The notes under the pieces were generated by a model. The model saw nothing but the letters and a program-made list of their open reading frames with translations, did not search any database and was not told where the DNA came from. DNA of 50,938 nucleotides from Myxococcota bacterium (GTDB lineage: Bacteria > Myxococcota_A > UBA796 > UBA9615 > JAKLKC01). The stretch spans positions 1 through 50,938 of the forward strand of contig JAKLKC010000050.1 of NCBI GenBank assembly GCA_023150875.1, given 5' to 3'. Every line of letters begins with the position of its first letter. Position 1 is the first letter of the stretch. This document shows, piece after piece, positions 50,829 through 50,938 of the stretch. The position numbers and the translations under genes are program-made.

Positions 50829-50938
50829 ATGAAGCCCCCCCATCTGCGCGTGCTGCCGGGGGAGGGGCGCGGCGGGACCGGTCCGCACAGCCCGCCCTCG
50901 CTGAGGGTGTGGGCCGGCGGCAAGTGCGTGCCTCCTCC
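50829..50938 (+). CDS. Start of a further rightward gene, cut by the window edge
   Basis: The frame opens with ATG at 50829, 4 bases after the previous stop, and runs without a stop for 36 codons to the edge (MKPPHLRVLPGEGRGG...). Too little is present to name it. The close spacing suits the compact style of the element. Confidence 0.4.
   Translation, partial: MKPPHLRVLPGEGRGGTGPHSPPSLRVWAGGKCVPP

Overview
The window is about 51 kb of very GC-rich bacterial DNA, most likely from a member of the Myxococcota or a related former-Deltaproteobacteria lineage. The evidence is a MYXO-CTERM-like sorting tail, MopE-type DCDD calcium-binding-like repeats, lipoproteins with poly-Asp linkers after the lipobox, a Ser/Thr-kinase-containing giant regulator, an ihfA-merR pair behind pheST, and an Omp85-type outer-membrane protein. 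Promoters of the TTGACA-N17-TAnnnT type are readable in several places. This assignment is inferred from gene content; no marker phylogeny was run.

Layout. 1-3755 (minus): murI, ftsE, ftsX and an EnvC-like M23 protein, a cell-wall and division block. 3867-5344 (plus): nadD and a CPBP intramembrane protease. 5364-10516: a secreted surface-protein region with a small hypothetical, a MopE-repeat protein with a MYXO-CTERM-like tail, a poly-Asp lipoprotein and a TIGR03790-like lipoprotein. 10568-14208 (minus): an ABC-2 exporter (ATPase, permease), a parvulin-like protein and a TPR-zincin, coupled by stop/start overlaps or short gaps. 14319-19049 (minus): one 1576-aa kinase-STAND-TPR-GAF-AAA+-Fis regulator. 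19291-26621: acyl-CoA dehydrogenase, DEAD-box helicase, MFS exporter, methionine aminopeptidase, FmdB zinc ribbon, FabL-like reductase and a PspA/IM30-like protein. 26939-35288 (plus): an M1-like/Omp85 fusion, an NlpC/P60 lipoprotein, an NHL-repeat lipoprotein, a Yip1-like membrane protein and a MacA/MacB-like pair without an ATPase. 35419-42463 (plus): tRNA-Val, infC (AUC start), rpmI, rplT, pheS, pheT, a lipoprotein, ihfA and a MerR-like gene, that is, the classic translation cluster.

From tRNA-Pro(GGG) at 42504-42580 to the right edge the content changes to a mobile element: a MopE-repeat lipoprotein, a tyrosine recombinase, an excisionase-like HTH gene, a leftward operon of small unknown proteins joined by 1- or 4-base overlaps, a HigBA toxin-antitoxin pair, two divergent Xre repressors sharing an operator-like motif with the leftward promoter, and the start of a rightward set of small genes. 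No capsid, terminase or portal gene is visible inside the window and the far boundary lies outside it, so it could be a prophage, a satellite or an integrative island.

The points most worth following are the tightly overlapping unknown operon and shared operator of the island, the kinase/AAA+ regulator whose sigma-54 motifs are degraded, the M1-like/Omp85 fusion lacking a zinc motif, the poly-Asp lipoprotein linkers, and a CPBP protease encoded beside a MYXO-CTERM-like substrate.
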